The notes: generated from the sequence alone by a model not told the origin. 64,000 nt of DNA from Forficula auricularia (GCA_024734495.1 JALMQS010000315.1:279961-343960), one strand, 5' to 3'; shown: positions 1 to 11,351, counted from the first letter of the stretch. Numbers and translations: made by a program.

Positions 1-118
1 AAAATTCAATTGCAAAGTCAAAACATTTCCGATAAACCTATAACTCACAGGGCTTAAATATTTTACGCCCCTAAAGATTTGTTAATTTTTAGTTATCTTA
101 AATAAGATAAACAAGATG

Positions 119-172
119 AAGAAATTTACGGAGAAATCAATGAGGTTGTCCTCTGCTTGATGCGAATAAGCT
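119..172. repeat. Penelope-like element end fragment
   Basis: This short block shares the run GAGGTTGTCCTCTGCTTGAT with the ends of the Penelope-like remnants at 23003-23965 and 53326-53640. It lies just left of the Helitron-like element that starts at 192, so that element probably landed in or beside an old Penelope-like copy. The first 118 bases are AT-rich and hold nothing I recognise. Confidence 0.55.
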
Positions 173-191
173 TGTATTATATATTTATCTA

Positions 192-1310
192 TCTACTCTT
201 ATTAAACGAGCAAAAATTGTTTGTTTGTATCTTCGTTCTATTTTGAAAACGGCTCTAACGATTTTGATGAAATTCATGGATTAGGAGGTTTTTGGGGTGA
301 CAATTCGATCTGTCACGGTCTCATCTTGGACAAAATTGTTTTTGATGTGTTTTTTCGAAATCAAATTAATTATTCGCAGGTAGACAGATCCAAATCTTGG
401 AGTTTAAAAAAGGATTTCCTTTCTACTATTGTACCTAGACAGACAATGGGTTGGGTTAATCCTTTATTCTCAAAGGCCTTGAAGAACTATTGTGATTGTG
501 GATTTTAACATATTTTGTTCTCCCTAATCGTTAGAAATATTAATAAACGTTTTATAATTGTTTTTATAAAGAATTTTATTTATTTAATAGAATAAAAAAT
601 AATCAAAAATTTATTTAAAAATATATTTCGCATAAGTAGGTCTCAATTTTCTGAAAAAACCTTTGATCATGAAATATATAGACACGCCCTCTGTTACTCT
701 CCACACAGAGTGAAGTGAGGCCAACATCGCCTACAAATGACGTCACGTTCTCGCATAAATATTTTGGTTATATCAATTTAATATTAATTTGCGATTATAG
801 TATTGGAATCCAAAATAAATAATCTAAACTACGATAAATTTATCTCACTGTATAATAATTCCTATAGTGGCCATGCTATTTCTGGCTGTTCCTACCTACA
901 GATGACGTCACATTCTATAGTTGATGTTGGCCACACCAAATCGACACCAGGGCGTGTCTATATATTTCATGGTCTAAGGAAAAAACAACACATTTTGATA
1001 GGTTTTATTTCTTAACAATTGAATGAATAAAAATGAATCATATGGTTGAATCAAAACAGGTGCAGGAGGTGGGATGCAGTGGTGTGGGATCCGGGGGTAG
1101 GGCGAGGCTTCGGGGTGGGGTCAAGCGGGGTGGAGGGGGGGTATAGTGGGCGAATATTATATATTTTTATATTTTTTTTTAATTTGAAAACGGCTCTCAA
1201 ATGAAAATCGGCCTTTTTATCAGAATTTTAAATTAAAAATAATATTAAAATGAAGCTTTTAACTGAAGGAAGAAGTTACCGAGCATCGCTCGGTGCCTCC
1301 AGAGTACTAA
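192..1310 (+). mobile_element. HINE-1 copy A, complete Helitron-like element
   Basis: The element starts with TC after an A (TCTACTCTTATTAAACGAGC) and ends with the hairpin ACCGAGCATCGCTCGGT (1278-1294), then 12 bases, then CTAA before a T. A|TC...CTRR|T without target duplication is the known Helitron signature. After the 5' end comes a block containing GAAAACGGCTCTAACG. A G-rich tract lies at 1057-1145, and a second GAAAACGGCTCT block lies near the 3' end. Bases 280-545 reappear at 62149-62412 and bases 1090-1310 at 62414-62622. There is no Rep or helicase reading frame, so it would be non-autonomous. The short open frames inside are not conserved in the other copies. Confidence 0.78.
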
Positions 1311-2176
1311 TTAACTATAGCTGCAAAGCCCACCTTCGATTATTATCATTTATAGTATCTCTTTTGATTCCTTATATCTATATATATAATTCTATCTATA
1401 TCCCAAATATATTATTTTTAATTACTGGTTAAGAAAAAGGGCTGGATTATTAATTAATTATTGTTATTTTTTATTACCTTATTGAAATAATTATTAGTAA
1501 TTATAAATCCTTAATTTATTAATTTTAATTTCCATTATTTAAAATGTAACCGAGTTTGTGTTAAGCTGTATATCAATTACCCTACAATCTAATTTGTAAT
1601 TTAAAACCATAGAAAACAATATATATAGTAAATATTTCATTAACAATAATATTTCTAAGCATAAAAGTGTAAAATAATTTAAAATTATTTATTTTTTATA
1701 AATTTTATTAAACCAATTATTTTACATTAATTAATGTATACCTTGTATTTTAGCTTCGATTCCGGAGATTACTTCTCCACCATCGAGTGTCCTTATTCAT
1801 CTTTAGTCCTTGTTTTTAATAAGAGGGAAAAATCTAATTAGATAAAAAAACCTCTTTTCCGATAATTATTTCAATTCCATTATTCCCCAATCAAGTCGAT
1901 TGGATCTCTATCCAATCAATCATTTAAAACTATTTTTGTGTATTCTTATAAAATATATTTTCTATTAAACTATTTGAGGCTTTTAAAAATAAAAAAAAAA
2001 AAAAAAAAAATTAAAAATTATTAAATTTTGATTCAAAGGACACCTTATCAATTGTTTAATATTTTTATTTAAATTACATCCACTATAAAATTGCTAAAAA
2101 CGATGGTTTAAAATTTGAAAACACAAAATTTTACTTATTTTGGAAATTTTTCATATACGAACGAGAAACGTAATCA
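1311..2176. repeat. AT-rich pieces of two dispersed repeats
   Basis: Bases 1340-1480 belong to a repeat seen again at 2705-2870 and 22770-22990 (shared TATCCCAAATATATTA and GGATTATTAATTAATTATT). Bases 1700-1960 are one copy of the 200-bp unit found in tandem inside HINE-1 copies at 27890-28690 and 47830-48305, here without the HINE-1 ends. A 21-base A run lies near 1990. No gene is visible. Confidence 0.6.
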
Positions 2177-2187
2177 AAAATTTAAAT

Positions 2188-2362
2188 GGGGATCGGGTTG
2201 GCCGAGAGGATAGCGTAACAGCCTGCTAATCAAGTGGACCCGGGTTCGAATCCGGCTCGCGGTAACCGGCTAAAATCTGATCCCTAAATAGTAGACAAAA
2301 TTAAAAAAATAATAATTTAGTATGGTAAATTGGCTGATGGCTAGGAAAGCAGAAAAGCCAAC
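2188..2362 (+). mobile_element. tRNA-derived SINE, copy 1
   Basis: The head carries a good RNA polymerase III B box (GGTTCGAATCC) about 45 bases after an A-box-like stretch. The tail reads GGCTGATGGCTAGGAAAGC, matching the family ending TATGGCTAGAAAGGCCGAAAAGCC, then runs into flanking DNA with little poly-A. Direct repeats AAAATTTAAAT at 2177-2187 and 2363-2373 are the target duplication. The same family occurs at 12942, 13926, 56319, 56531 and 61325. Confidence 0.88.
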
Positions 2363-2373
2363 AAAATTTAAAT

Positions 2374-3560
2374 AATGCTCTCGGACTTATAAAAATATCT
2401 TGTTAACCCTGAGGATGTTTTGTTAATCTTTACGTTATATATATTTTTTTAAATTTTTTGAATTGGATAAATATATATTTTATTGTCTTCGCAAACAATA
2501 CAATTGGCTTGGGCAAAAGAAACAGAGAAGAAGTTTTTCAAAATCTGATCCTGAAAAAACTATGTTTTTTTTTATCTATCTACAGATAAATAGGTAAGTT
2601 AAATTAGTTTTAATTTTACGAATAAAATTTAATTTGATCGTAACGTGTGTCGAAACTAGAATTTACTAACAACTTCAAAATCTAGCTCTATGATTATTAA
2701 TTTTTGTTTAGTATCTCTTTTGATTCCTTATATCTCTATATATAAATCTATATATATCCCAAATATTTTATTTTTATTTACTAGTCAAGAAAGTCCTGGA
2801 TTATTAATTAATTATTCTTATTGTTTGTATTCTTTTTGATAAACTGCTTATCAATTTGCCAATGGGCTTTCTAATTTAAAATGAATAGCAATCTGAAAGT
2901 TTCGAATATCTTAAAACCTTAATTTTATAATATGTATATAGATAGTAGTCATGGAAAATGCTAGATATCTATAAATCTAAGAGTTTTATCAAAAAAGTGG
3001 TCCAAGTAAACGATCAAGGTCAACAAAATTTCCTAGACAATGAGATAGGAATCAAGTTCCTAGGATGAGTGGTTTTCATTTTATCAAGGAAAAACTACGA
3101 TTTTTGCAGTTTTTTAAAATTTCAACATCAATGCGGCACTGGTTACCATTATCCAATTAAGATGAAACTTTTTTTTAATTGTAGAAAATTTAATGAAGCT
3201 GAAGCACTTTTTGGATCTTCTATATACTGGGCTATATCTCATAGGTGGTGCGGATATATGTAGATATTATGTAGAGTACGACGTCTCCAACTTTTGGAAT
3301 CGTGATATCTCAGGAATGGTGATTCGTAGCAAAAAAAGTATAATAACAATTTTTGTAGAGAATTGCATGATCTACAACTTTTGTCTGGCTTATTTTTACG
3401 ATAACACTTATCATTTACGAGAAAAATGCGAAAAACCAATATTTTTGACATTTGACAAAATTTTTTTGCAGAGGTCGGGACGATGGGTATTTTTGATATT
3501 TTATTTGTAATAGTGTATTTAAGACCTGTACCAATTTTCAGCGCTATGCGAATTATATGA
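2374..3560. other. AT-rich DNA with one dispersed repeat, no gene
   Basis: Bases 2705-2870 are another copy of the repeat seen at 1340-1480. Bases 2950-3560 have a more even composition. They contain phrases such as CTACAACTTTTGTCTGGC of the kind common in non-coding transposon interiors of arthropods. A 105-codon open frame at 3193-3510 overlaps an opposite-strand frame, and its translation resembles no protein family I know. I treat it as chance. Confidence 0.4.
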
Positions 3561-4039
3561 AGCTTAAATGTGTATTTTGACTGGTCTATAGATAGATAAT
3601 ATTAATATTAATGTTTTTTTATCACCAGAAACTTGTATTTGTAATGATATGATCACCACCTGTTTTTTTTTAAAAAGCAGCCCACAATACATGTCTAAGG
3701 TCTTTGGGGGAAAAAGACCTGACCCAAAAGCCATTGTTTGTATCTACTTATACAATATAGAAAGGAAACCCTTTGAGACCCTAAACTTAGCCTTATTCCT
3801 TTTGACCTGTGAATAATTAATTTAATTAAGAGAAAACTAATTAAATTTACTCAACGATGAAACTCTCCAAAATCGATTTTTCGACCCTCTAATCCGGGAT
3901 TTTCATCAACATCGTTAGCCGTTTTTTGAGAAACCGATTCTTAATAAACATATTATACAGAAAATTGACAAATTGAAGATTTCAAACATCTACCAAAAAA
4001 TCGAAAATTGTTAGATATTGTTTAATTTCAAGTTTCTAT

Positions 4040-4510
4040 GTATTTAAAAAATATTCCTCAATTAGGTATACCAAATTTAAATAAATGAAATAGACAACAA
4101 TTCAAATAACAGAAAAATCCTACCTAATTCTAAATATATCCCTAATATATTAATTTTAGTTTAATATTTTCGCATTGTTGAATATAATCAAAAATGTCAA
4201 TAATCAATTAATAAAATATTTTGTTTTTTTGATAATTACTTGACCCAGTTTAGACTGAAGTTCTAATATTGGAATAGGTATTTCATTTTAAGCAACCAGC
4301 TAAAAACATATGCAACTTATTTTAATAAATAGTAGAAAAATCCGTCTTAAATTTATATACTAGTATATCCCTAATATATTAATTTTAATTTAATATTTCC
4401 TCATTGTTGGATATAAACAAAATTTTTAACAATTAATTAATAAAACATAATCCTATATTTATTGAATTGAACTTAATAAATAGCATTCAATGACTATTTA
4501 CCTCACAGTT
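4040..4510. repeat. dispersed repeat with internal duplication
   Basis: Two related blocks (about 4085-4240 and 4320-4470) each contain TATATCCCTAATATATTAATTTTA followed by a CATTGTTG-containing stretch. The segment 4220-4500 matches 41050-41345, sharing TTGATAATNACTTGACCCAG and AATAGCATTCAATGA. The flanks at 3561-4040 and 4511-4999 are AT-rich. Bases 4735-4870 have a relative at 7280-7420 (shared GGACTGAGAAAATTC). Confidence 0.6.
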
Positions 4511-5068
4511 ATCGATATTTAAACCCTAAAACCACCATATTACGGGATTTTTAATCAAAAAACCTTAGAAACCTATATATATGTACATATCTTATCCAGA
4601 GTAACTATTATAATTTTTTTAACCAAAATGTCTTGTATAATGGAAATTCGACTCTTGTCAGGGATAGCTTTTTCTCAGATATCTGTGGATGCTAGTCTTA
4701 AAATACTGAAGATTACTTTCCTTAGAATGTTTTTCTACTCATCAATATCAGTATCACAAATATTAGCCTAACTAGAGTCGAAATTTAGACATCATTTCTA
4801 TTAAGATGTTGAAAGGAAATTAATTAAGGCGGACTGAGAAAATTCCTATATATATTATTAAGGTTTATATTAGATATTACCTACGTAAACTCAATTGTTG
4901 TAATTTTTATTTATGCTTATAAATAGTTATTTAATAAAACAAACAATATATATATGTTAATGTTAGATGAACGCGAAAATTAAAACTTTATATATATATA
5001 AATCTATAGCGGGAAGGGAGTTAGGGTTAAATAAAATGAGTTAGGGTTAAATAAAATGAAACAGACGT

Positions 5069-5536
5069 CAAGCAAGAGGTAGGCGATTAGGGTTAAATAA
5101 AAATCCACACATAAAATTAGTACACGACACAAGGCGAGTGGACGCAGGTGAACTTGTAGGAAAAGAGATGATACTATTCGATACACTTCGGGCTACCGTA
5201 CCAGTAAGAGACCCCCGTTGTGTATGTATTGCCTCAATCTTCAAGTGTATTGCACTTGAATCTAAGTTGCTATTGAATTGTCATGACTTATATTTAATCA
5301 AAATTGACATATTTATCACTTCTGAAATTGATCTGTTTATTTCTTGCATTGCATAATTTATCCCTCGCCTTGGTGGTAATTTATTTATGATAAATCTTTA
5401 CATGCATGTATGTGATGTTTATTACAAATATCGATATTTTTGTATATTTGTTTGTTTTTCTGTTAAAATACAACTTGTGTGTTGAAAGTGATTGAATATG
5501 TGGCGCGCTCTACCGACAGTTTTGTGAAGCACCACA
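5069..5536. repeat. Dispersed repeat X, copy 1
   Basis: About 465 bases match 21193-21656 closely, from AGAGGTAGGCG to a terminal hairpin (GTGGCGC ... GCACCAC). Upstream at 5030-5105 the phrase TTAGGGTTAAATAAAA occurs three times. The second copy sits inside a solo LTR. The short open frames are not kept intact between the copies, so I do not call a gene. The element class is unknown to me. Confidence 0.65.
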
Positions 5537-5540
5537 AATC

Positions 5541-5900
5541 TATATATATCCCTAATATATCTTTTTTTAAATTCAATAATTTTGAGAGGATTCGTTTAAA
5601 AAGTAAAACTCTATTAGTCTCGCTGGAATGTCAGTCTTGCCATATACGAGGAATAAATAAATAAATAAATAAATAAATAACTGTCAATCTGCCTGTTTGT
5701 CAGACATTATATAGGTCATTATATATGGTAATTATTATACATAGATTCACAATTTATATTTGCAAAATTAAGAATAATGAAAGATTAATAATCAAATTTT
5801 GTAGATGCAAAGTTAATTGCCTTAACATAATAATTAATTGATGTATCTATGTATATTAATACGAATAGATTATAAACGTTTAAATAAACAAATTTATTTA
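5541..5900 (+). repeat. TATATCCCTAATATATC-headed repeat, copy 1
   Basis: It begins TCTATATATATCCCTAATA and matches 11352-11710 for most of its length, including GTCGCTGGAATGTCAGTC-like and CATAGATTCACAATTTATA stretches. Shorter pieces of the same head recur at 9930, 14235, and inverted at 25200, 31860, 51470 and 56190. The TC start and hairpin-poor AT-rich body suggest another Helitron-like 5' end, but I cannot see a 3' end. A (TAAA)n tract lies at 5655-5680. Confidence 0.55.
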
Positions 5901-6345
5901 TTTATTAACGGATTCGAATTGATAAAGTAACGGATTTTGTAAATGATTACTGTATTTAGCGCCCTCTTTGAATAGAGGATGATTGGTTAGAGGGGTTGTC
6001 CGGCGTCATTAATCCTTCGGAGGGGATGATCCCCTTCTACTCCCCGGGAACCCAATGACATAGATACATCTGCTGTTCATTAATCAATTAATTATTCATA
6101 AAACCGATCGATTCCATGAATAGTCAGTATCCGAATAACTATATCGGGTTCGATTGTTCGATTCCAAGATCTTACGGATCAGTGAATAAATTTCTTATCT
6201 TCGAGTTACTTGCGTGCATCAAAAATCATAATTAAGCCGGAATTTCGGCTTGTCGGGATTTTGAAGCTCCGGGATTTTTGGGTTTCGGGATTTTGAGTGC
6301 CACCCGTTTTTCATATATTTACTATATATATGTATATTTTATATT
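5901..6345. other. single-copy-looking intergenic DNA
   Basis: This stretch has no relative elsewhere in the window. It includes a less AT-rich piece (5960-6060, with TCCTTCGGAGGGGATGAT forming a short inverted repeat) and a run of GGGATTTT phrases near 6250-6295. I see no coding frame, promoter or RNA gene. Confidence 0.4.
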
Positions 6346-6351
6346 TGTATC

Positions 6352-6717
6352 AGCTGTCCGCCTCCGTGGTGTAATGGTCAGAATAACTGACTGGCAACCC
6401 GGAGGTCTCGGGTTCGATTCCCGGCTATACGCAGACATTTTTTCTGCAAGTGTAGGGTCTGGTAATAAAAATTAAGTGGGAGATAAATTTAACCGAATTT
6501 ATCGTGCGGAGAATTTTACCACTGCTCGAAGCCCCTAAAACCTTAGTAAATTGGATATTGTATTGTATCTAAGTTTCTGAGATTGGCTCGTGATCCCGGC
6601 TTCTTTTCCTTCTACTCTGTTCTTTTCACGATGGAGGGGCCAGCCCATACAGGCCTTTAGGGGATCCACCTTCTGGTGTATCTCCTTCTCACATCAATAT
6701 CATTGAAAAAAAAAAGC
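6352..6717 (+). mobile_element. second tRNA-derived SINE-like element
   Basis: Bases 6361-6433 look tRNA-like: TGGTGTAATGG serves as an A box and GGTTCGATTCCC as an excellent B box. The acceptor ends do not pair well and the anticodon stem is broken, so it is not a plain tRNA gene. An unrelated 280-base body follows and ends in an A-rich run at about 6707-6717, as expected of a SINE. No second copy is present here, so the family assignment rests on structure alone. Confidence 0.55.
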
Positions 6718-7081
6718 AAAGGGACAACATCATTGATTTCACTTTTATAAAAACACTCAGTTACTTTGTAGCTCTTTCGAAACGTCACATCATGTCTTTG
6801 TATTACTTGTTATTAGGTATAGAATATTTTAGAAAACTTTTCCATTAAATACCCTAATGCAATTTGGCAAATTTGTCAATTTATTTATTTTTGTAATTTA
6901 TTATTCTCAATTAGAATCTTCAAATTGCTCTTTGATTGCATCCAAATTAAAATTAATAAGGAAAAGAAGAATATTCAAATAAAAAAAAAAGTTTTTTTAT
7001 TTGATTCCATTGCGGCTCATTAAACAAATTATTCAGAAATTTTTTTTATTCCTTGTAAAATTAAATAAATTGAGAGGGCAA

Positions 7082-7151
<70 letters not shown>

Positions 7152-7433
7152 GGAATTCGATAAAAATTTACTTGATCAGAGAGATAATTATTCCTCTTGA
7201 TTTATTCGCTGATCATTATTTTCTTTTTAGGGTACCGTACAACAATCATACGGAACTCTCATTGACTTCTCAATAATGTTAGACGATATGGTAATATCAG
7301 TATCACAAATATTATCCTAATTACAGTCAAATGTTCACACATTTATCATTTCTAAGAAGATATTGAAAGGGAATTAACTAAGGTGGACTGAGAAAATTCT
7401 TATATATTATTACCTACAAGAAATTTTTTGTAA
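6718..7433. repeat. AT-rich DNA with long (GA)n and a dispersed block
   Basis: A pure GA dinucleotide run of about 66 bases lies at 7084-7149. Bases 7280-7420 match 4735-4870. The GA run creates an open frame rich in Arg-Glu that is an artefact. The block at 7280-7433 is cut by the next element, which inserted after A7433. Confidence 0.75.
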
Positions 7434-7845
7434 TCTACTTTTATTAAACGAGCAAAAATTGTTTGTATATTTATTTACATATATCTTGGTTCTATTTTGA
7501 AAATAGCTCTACCGATTTTGATGAAATAAGTTCTATTAACAAGTTTTGAGGATGAGAAAGCGATCTGGCTAGGTCTGGACCTCGACAAATTTCATCTTAA
7601 TTGATCTTTTCTTAATTAAAGTAATTATTGATAGATGAAAATCTCAATAAAAAAGTTTGTTTACATTTTTTTCAATTATGTTTTATTTTTAATTTGTTTT
7701 TTAATTTTAAAACCCACTAATTTGTTATAGCAAATATTAATATATTATATTAAAATTAGGAATTTTTTGTTTGTTTTTAATTAACAGGTGTCTAAATCAT
7801 AAAATTACAGGTGTGTTTACAAATAAAATGGTTGAAGTGACTTTT

Positions 7846-9515
7846 TTATTACTTTATCCAATGCAAAGCATGGGTAAAGTATTGTAATCGCTCTCGGGGC
7901 AAGCGTGGCTTCAAAGGGTCCTCAGGTAAAGACTACGGAACCCATGGACTCAATTAAAGTCACAAATTGTAGTATTCAATTAGGTTGAATTTTAGCACGT
8001 GACGGTTTTGCCAAAAATTACAAGGGGTCTCGTCGAGAGGCCAAAAAGTGCGATTTTTTCATTTAGTGCGTGCGGATGTATGTATGTATGTATGTATGGA
8101 TGGATGTATGTTATCGTTTTTTTGGCCCACGATTTTTTCCACACCGTTGCACCGATTGAAATGAAATTGAAAACCTACCATTAGTTTAACAAAATGAAGC
8201 GCTGATTAGTTTTTGGTACATATCGGCCCACAAACATTAGTACTTTATTTCAGTACTTTTTTAGTTTTTTCTAAATATCTTGAAAATGACTTAACCAATT
8301 TTGATGAAATTTAATATCCTAATTAAGAACCTTGGGGACCACAAAAAAGGTTAAATAAAGTTTTTAGTAAAATTATATTTTAAAGTACTTTACTCTAGAG
8401 TAAGAGAGTACTTTTTAAAATTTTTTAAATTCTTTAAAATGTATTCATTTGAAAGTTTTAATATAGCTCATTTAGCCTTGCTTAAGTAAGAATGGATAGG
8501 CTTCTCTCTGTGAAATGGTAAAAATTTGGGAGGAATTTTTATAAGTAACCATAGCAACTGCGTTGTTTTCTTATCCGTTACCTTTGCTGTAGACATAGAG
8601 AAATCGATTTTAAACCAAAAATAGCGATTGATTCTCATCTAGTACTTGAGGAATAATCATTCTATATTGGATTTTTGACGTTTCGGTTTTTATTAGTAAC
8701 CATTGCTGAAGACATGGAGGAATCGATTTAAAATCAAAAATAGCGATTGATTCTCATCTAATACTTGAGGAATAACCATTCTATATTGGATTTTTGACGT
8801 TTCGGTTTTTATTGGTAACCATTGCTGAAGACATGGAGGAATCGACTTAAAATCAAAAATAACAATTGATTCTCATCTATTACTAGAGGAATAACCTTAT
8901 TACATTCCATTTTTGATGTTTTGACTATTAATGGAAACCTCTACTGAAAATGTGGAAGAATCAACTTAAAATCAAAAGACTAAATTCTTTTATGGCAAAC
9001 AATTCAAGCTTGAGTTGTTTGGCATAAAAGAATTTAGTCTTTTTGATTTTAAGTCGATTCTTCTACATTTTCAGTAGAGGTTTCCATTAATAGTCAAAAC
9101 ATCAAAAATGGAATGCAATAAGGTTATTCCTCTAGTATTAGATGAGAATCAATTGCTATTTTTGATTTTAAGTCGATTCCTCCATGTCTTCAGCAATGGT
9201 TACCAATAAAAACCGAAACGTCAAAAATCCAATATAGAATGGATATTTCTCAAGTATTAGATGAGAATCAATCGCTATTTTTGATTTTAAGTCGATTCCT
9301 CCATGTCTTCAGCAATGGTTACAATAATAACCGAAATGTCAAAAATCCAATGTAGAATGGTTATTCCTCGACTATTAAATGAGAATTATTTTTGAATTAA
9401 TGTCAATATGAACTACAAATTGCAAGTGATTTCTAATTAATAATAAAGGAACAAACATATTAATATTTCAAATGAATTTGGATAAAGTTTAGCAACGATC
9501 CGTTGCAGTTTATAT
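7846..9515 (+). mobile_element. HINE-2 copy 1 with internal palindromic minisatellite
   Basis: It starts TACTTTATCCAATGCAAAG and ends GGATAAAGTTTAGCAACGATCCGTTGCAG. The terminal hairpin GCAACG-ATC-CGTTGC resembles the HINE-1 end in architecture, and ACTTTATCC near the start is inverted near the end. Bases 7846-8400 match 32625-33180 closely, and the last 100 bases match 33180-33232 and, inverted, 42040-42110. A TGTATG microsatellite lies at 8075-8110. There is no coding frame. Confidence 0.65.
8590..9420. repeat. palindrome built of about 125-bp tandem units
   Basis: Each arm has three diverged units with the phrases GGAATAACCATTCTA, TTTTTGACGTTTCGGTTT, ACCATTGCTGAAGACATGG and AATCGACTTAAAATCAAAAA. 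The arms meet near 9010 with a very short loop around CAAGCTTGAG. One arm only is found at 42330-42740. The transcript would fold into a hairpin of about 400 base pairs. Confidence 0.85.
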
Positions 9516-9969
9516 AACTTGGAAACAAATCTTATTTAATTTTATGTATTTATTTCTACGAATATTTTTTTACTTTATTTATTATTATTTTCCTATTTAT
9601 TTTTTTATAATGTTTATCAATATGAATGAATGTGGGCAAATTGGTGTACGAGTAAACAAATATACACATAATATGTAGACCATTAGAAAGCTAGAAATGC
9701 GGGGTGGGGTGGATGTGGGAGGTGCAGGAGGTGGGGTGCAGTTGTGGGGGATCCTGGGATACGAGGCGCGGTTGGGGTGGGGTGGGGCGGAGTGGGGGTG
9801 CAGTGGTGGGGGCGAGGTGTGTGGTTTCCGGGGAGGGGGGCTCAGGGGTTACCGTGCATCGCTCGGTGGCTCCAGGTACTGTTTATTTTTGTTTAATAAA
9901 ACAATATATATATATATAAATCTATACATATCCCTAATATATCTTTTTTTAAATGCAATAATTGCAATA

Positions 9970-11143
9970 ATAGAGAAAGAATAAAAGAAGGGTTCATTTT
10001 AGACCTTTTCAAATCTATTCATTCAGAAAAGGGTAGATGGGTTGTTAAATTATCAATAATTCACTTGAAAAAATAAACTTCTTCAGTCCATGTCGAAAAT
10101 AAAAGCTATAAAACCCAGCAAATCGAATTATTTAATGCTCTCATCAGATACAAAAAATAAAAAACAAAAAACATCATATACAAAGGAGAATGATTGAGAG
10201 CTGGCACTTGATATATATTAACAACTTAATGAAATAAAGAAAAAAAATCAAATAAAATTAATTTAAATTATTATTTAATTTTAAGAATAACTAATTCTAA
10301 ATTTTTGGTTAAAATATTGAATTTTGAATCAAAAGAAAGGGTTAAGTGAAAGTCGACTTTGATCCACAGTTTATTTATTCATAAATATAATATAAGTAAT
10401 TTATAAAATTATTTAGGCTAAAATTCTGTTTCTAAATTTATGAAGTGGAATAAGAAAGATACGAATCAAGAAACATCAAGAAGTACTTCTCTAATCAATA
10501 TTTAAGAACATTTACTAGGGTGTTTATTTTCATGAAGTATTTTTGTAAAAAGCATTGTTCGATATTGATAGTTTTTCTTTAGGAGACGGACTGGTATAAA
10601 CATGCAATTGGATGTTGATGAAAGCAGTCCACGGTGGTTGTAAAAAAATAAGACTATAGAGGTTTTATTATTTTACATTTATTTATTAAACCGACGTTTC
10701 GGAGATTTATTCTCTCCTTCTTCAGGGTAACAAAAAGTCAATGAAAGTAGTTCAAATCATAATTACTTTCTGTCTCCTTTGACAATGCCAAAAAAACATT
10801 ATAAAAATTAAAATAATTTTTTTTTTTTTTATTCGAGATGAAAATTTTTTATAATGTTTTTTTTGGCATTGTCAAAGGAGACAGAAAGTAATTATGATTT
10901 GAACTACTTTCATTGACTTTTTGTTTCCCTGAAGAAGGAGAGAATAAATCTCCGAAACGTCGGTTTAACAAATAAATGTAAAATAATAAAACCTCTATAG
11001 TCTTATTTTTTTACAACCACCGTGGACTGCCTTCATCAACATCCAATTGCATTGTTCGATATATTTTTTATTCGCATTTTAATAAACGAATATTTTCAAA
11101 GAAATTGAATCTTTCTTTAAATGGTCAAAGTCACCCAAGAAAT

Positions 11144-11177
<34 letters not shown>

Positions 11178-11308
11178 AATTTACACAAAAGTAATCAATT
11201 TTGGACAGCTAATACTTCAATCCCGAGACGCCGCCCGCCAGGGCACTACGCCGGCAGGGCCTAGCTGGGACAGACGTGCCGGAGGCACGCCGTGTACAGC
11301 TAGTATAT

Positions 11309-11310
<2 letters not shown>
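9970..11310 (-). mobile_element. family-3 Helitron-like element, interrupted copy
   Basis: In inverted orientation it matches 29405-29765: the GC-rich end GAGACGCCGCCCGCCAGGG (11224-11242), then GGACAGCTAATACTTCAAT, GGTCAAAGTCACC and ATTCAGAAAAGGGTAGATGG. A fold-back insert sits at 10566-11048, and about 450 further bases (10044-10500) are absent from the other copy. TA microsatellites lie at 11150-11176 and 11304-11365. There is no coding frame. Confidence 0.6.
10566..11048. mobile_element. Penelope-type terminal palindrome with 14-bp TSD
   Basis: Arms of about 205 bases are near-perfect inverted copies around a loop near 10827. They contain TCCGAAACGTCGG and CTGAAGAAGGAGAG, typical of Penelope-like element ends, and an AACCACCGTGGACTG end. 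The duplication GCATTGTTCGATAT flanks it at 10552-10565 and 11049-11062. The uninterrupted site is visible, inverted, near 29622-29640. No reverse transcriptase part is present, so it is a terminal-repeat-only insertion. Confidence 0.8.
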
Positions 11311-11347
<37 letters not shown>

Positions 11348-11351
11348 AATA

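Larger units (their letters stand above)
7434..9882 (+). mobile_element. HINE-1 copy B with nested elements
   Basis: The 5' end (TCTACTTTTATTAAACGAGC) follows A7433. The 3' hairpin ACCGTGCATCGCTCGGT at 9851-9867 has one mismatch and is followed by GGCTCCAGGTACTG. Between them lie the usual 5' block (7495-7640), an AAAACCCACTAATTTG unit (7705-7765), a nested second-family element (7846-9515) and a strongly G-rich tract (9699-9845). Its 2.45-kb length, against 0.65-1.3 kb for clean copies, is explained by the nested DNA. Confidence 0.72.

Noticed and set aside
3193..3510. 105-codon open frame
   Set aside because: Overlaps an opposite-strand frame; AT-rich codons, no domain, no splice context that I could support.
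5025..5105. TTAGGGTTA phrases as telomeric repeat
   Set aside because: Three 20-base units with TTAGGGTTAAATAAAA are not a run of TTAGG or TTAGGG and occur inside a dispersed repeat region.
6361..6433. functional tRNA gene
   Set aside because: A and B boxes are good, but the acceptor and anticodon stems do not pair, and the sequence continues into a SINE-like body with an A-rich end.
7001..7276. 91-codon frame with Arg-Glu repeats
   Set aside because: Translation of the (GA)n microsatellite.
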